Shown here: positions 6,139 through 6,646 of the stretch, piece by piece | How the letters are laid out: each line of letters opens with the position of its first letter | How positions within the stretch are numbered: the stretch's first letter is position 1 | The notes under the pieces: model-generated | Databases searched by the model: none | The model's input: only the letters and a program-made list of their open reading frames with translations | What the model was told of the DNA's origin: nothing | Position numbers and translations under genes: made by a program | DNA from: Candidatus Omnitrophota bacterium | Lineage (GTDB): Bacteria; Omnitrophota; Gorgyraeia; DTHP01 | Reading direction: 5' to 3' | DNA: 6,646 nucleotides | Assembly: GCA_023818555.1 (NCBI GenBank) | Contig: JAMWCG010000052.1 | Coordinates: 1 to 6,646, forward strand

Positions 6139-6189
6139 TCAATCCTCAATCAATTTCTCTGGAAATACTAAATGAAACATTTTCTTCAT
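6139..6189 (-). pseudogene. 16-codon mini-ORF resembling a NIL-domain N-terminus
   Basis: The frame encodes MKKMFHLVFPEKLIED and then TGA. It has a proper start context: AAAGGG (6203-6198), eight bases before the ATG and overlapping the stop of the ThiF-like gene. The sequence is like the opening strand of NIL-domain proteins, which commonly begin with a basic stretch followed by L-F-P-E-x-L-I/V-x-E-P. It stops where the rest of the domain would begin, and only three bases separate it from the next ATG. It could be a deletion remnant of a NIL gene or a translated leader that couples the flanking genes; the RBS of the next gene (GAGGA, 6147-6143) lies inside it. The resemblance is from memory and short, so the identity is tentative. 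The open frame and RBS are seen directly. Confidence 0.4.
6143..6147 (-). promoter_or_regulatory. Ribosome binding site of the prenyl-synthase-like gene, inside the mini-ORF
   Basis: GAGGA lies seven bases before the ATG at 6135 and encodes the last residues of the 16-codon mini-ORF. Ribosomes translating the mini-ORF would cross this site and stop three bases from the next start, an arrangement typical of coupled translation. Confidence 0.7.
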
Positions 6190-6202
6190 CTAAATAACCC
6201 TT

Positions 6203-6646
6203 TCATTTGCGCAGAGACCCACAAACCGGGCATTCCTTATTGGGTTTTATAGAGATTTTTTTAAAATCCATCGTGGTTCCTTCCCAGATGAGGAGTTTAT
6301 GTTTAAGATTCTCACCGATTCCGGTAAGATACTTTAAAACCTCCAGTGCCTCTAAACAACCGATAACTCCCGGCACAGCTCCCACCACCGGAAATTTCTC
6401 TTCCGGGGGAGCTTCCGGAAATATACAGGCAAGACAGGGCGTCTCTGGAACCTGAATAAAACTCAGATATCCTGACATTCCCCAAACACTGGCATAGACA
6501 AAGGGAATATTTTTTCGTATAGCGGATTCATTTAAAATCAAGCGGGTCTCAAAATTGTCCATGCAGTCTACGATTATCTCACTTGACCCCACCAAGGTAT
6601 CTACATTCTCGCGGGTAATTTTTAAAGGAAATTCTTTCACCTTCAC
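6203..6646 (-). CDS. ThiF/MoeB/HesA-family E1-like adenylyltransferase, 5' end outside window
   Basis: 147 C-terminal codons are present and the frame is open at the right edge. The GTG there is only where the window cuts; the roughly 95-100-residue N-terminal part with the glycine-rich nucleotide loop is missing. Visible motifs are IIVDCMDNFETR (24-35, the family D-x-x-D-N-x-x-T-R), zinc ligands CLAC (71-74) and CPVCG (139-143), and GAVPGVIGCLEALEVLKYLTGIG (from residue 89). Such proteins adenylate the C-terminal Gly of ubiquitin-like sulfur carriers (ThiS, MoaD, HcyS) for thiamine, molybdopterin or sulfur-amino-acid synthesis. The Cys that ThiF/MoeB enzymes usually carry just before this GxxPGxxG segment is absent; KFP (84-86) stands there. 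The exact pathway cannot be told from this fragment. The stop overlaps the RBS of the mini-ORF, so it probably belongs to the same operon. Confidence 0.88.
   Translation of the reverse strand: MKVKEFPLKITRENVDTLVGSSEIIVDCMDNFETRLILNESAIRKNIPFVYASVWGMSGYLSFIQVPETPCLACIFPEAPPEEKFPVVGAVPGVIGCLEALEVLKYLTGIGENLKHKLLIWEGTTMDFKKISIKPNKECPVCGSLRK

Noticed and set aside
6186..6206. Six-codon frame starting with the ATG that overlaps the ThiF-like stop (MKGLFR)
   Set aside because: Its ATG lies upstream of the AAAGGG site, and the peptide has no recognisable similarity; most likely chance within the RBS region.
2811..6455. Several plus-strand open frames of 60-82 codons opposite the importer, cobO, prenyl-synthase-like and ThiF-like genes
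   Set aside because: All lie antisense to well-supported genes, have low-complexity compositions typical of reverse frames, and show no family motifs or convincing RBS.
1..6646. CRISPR arrays, tRNA/rRNA genes, insertion sequences, defence or phage genes
   Set aside because: I looked on both strands and saw no spaced repeats, tRNA-like cloverleaf, transposase motifs or phage-type genes; the window reads as an ordinary metabolic and transport locus.

Overview
The window reads almost entirely on the minus strand and holds a cobalamin (vitamin B12) uptake and activation locus from a diderm (outer-membrane) bacterium. The TonB-dependent receptor requires an outer membrane. The DNA is AT-leaning with AT-rich codon use, and nothing pins the phylum down; an uncultivated or anaerobic lineage is possible but not shown.

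Read in transcription order (right to left), one compact gene string runs from the right edge to about 1945: the C-terminal part of a ThiF/MoeB/HesA-type E1-like enzyme (cut by the window edge); a 16-codon mini-ORF that looks like the first residues of a NIL-domain protein; a trans-polyprenyl-synthase homologue whose first Asp-rich motif is destroyed; a corrinoid adenosyltransferase (cobO/btuR type); and the ABC importer btuF-btuC-btuD. The complete gaps are 1 to 6 bases or overlaps, so this is probably one operon. It ends in a long stem-loop with a U-tract (1862-1926).

Two bases beyond that terminator lies the -35 box of a near-consensus sigma70-type promoter (1831-1859). It drives a separate unit: a roughly 270-base leader and then btuB, the outer-membrane cobalamin receptor, which runs off the left edge. 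The leader has a recognisable cobalamin riboswitch (P3, P4 and P5 with the GCUGCCCCGCAAC core, and a B12-box-like segment). It is followed by a candidate L13 hairpin whose loop complements L5, and by an intrinsic terminator just before the btuB ribosome binding site. The L13 strand can alternatively pair with both arms of the terminator, which gives a simple OFF/ON model.

Functionally, BtuB takes corrinoid across the outer membrane, BtuF-BtuC-BtuD carries it into the cytoplasm, and CobO adenosylates it. The prenyl-synthase-like and ThiF-like genes upstream have no obvious B12 role. The catalytically degenerate prenyl synthase, the NIL-like stub and the riboswitch architecture are the points most worth a second look.
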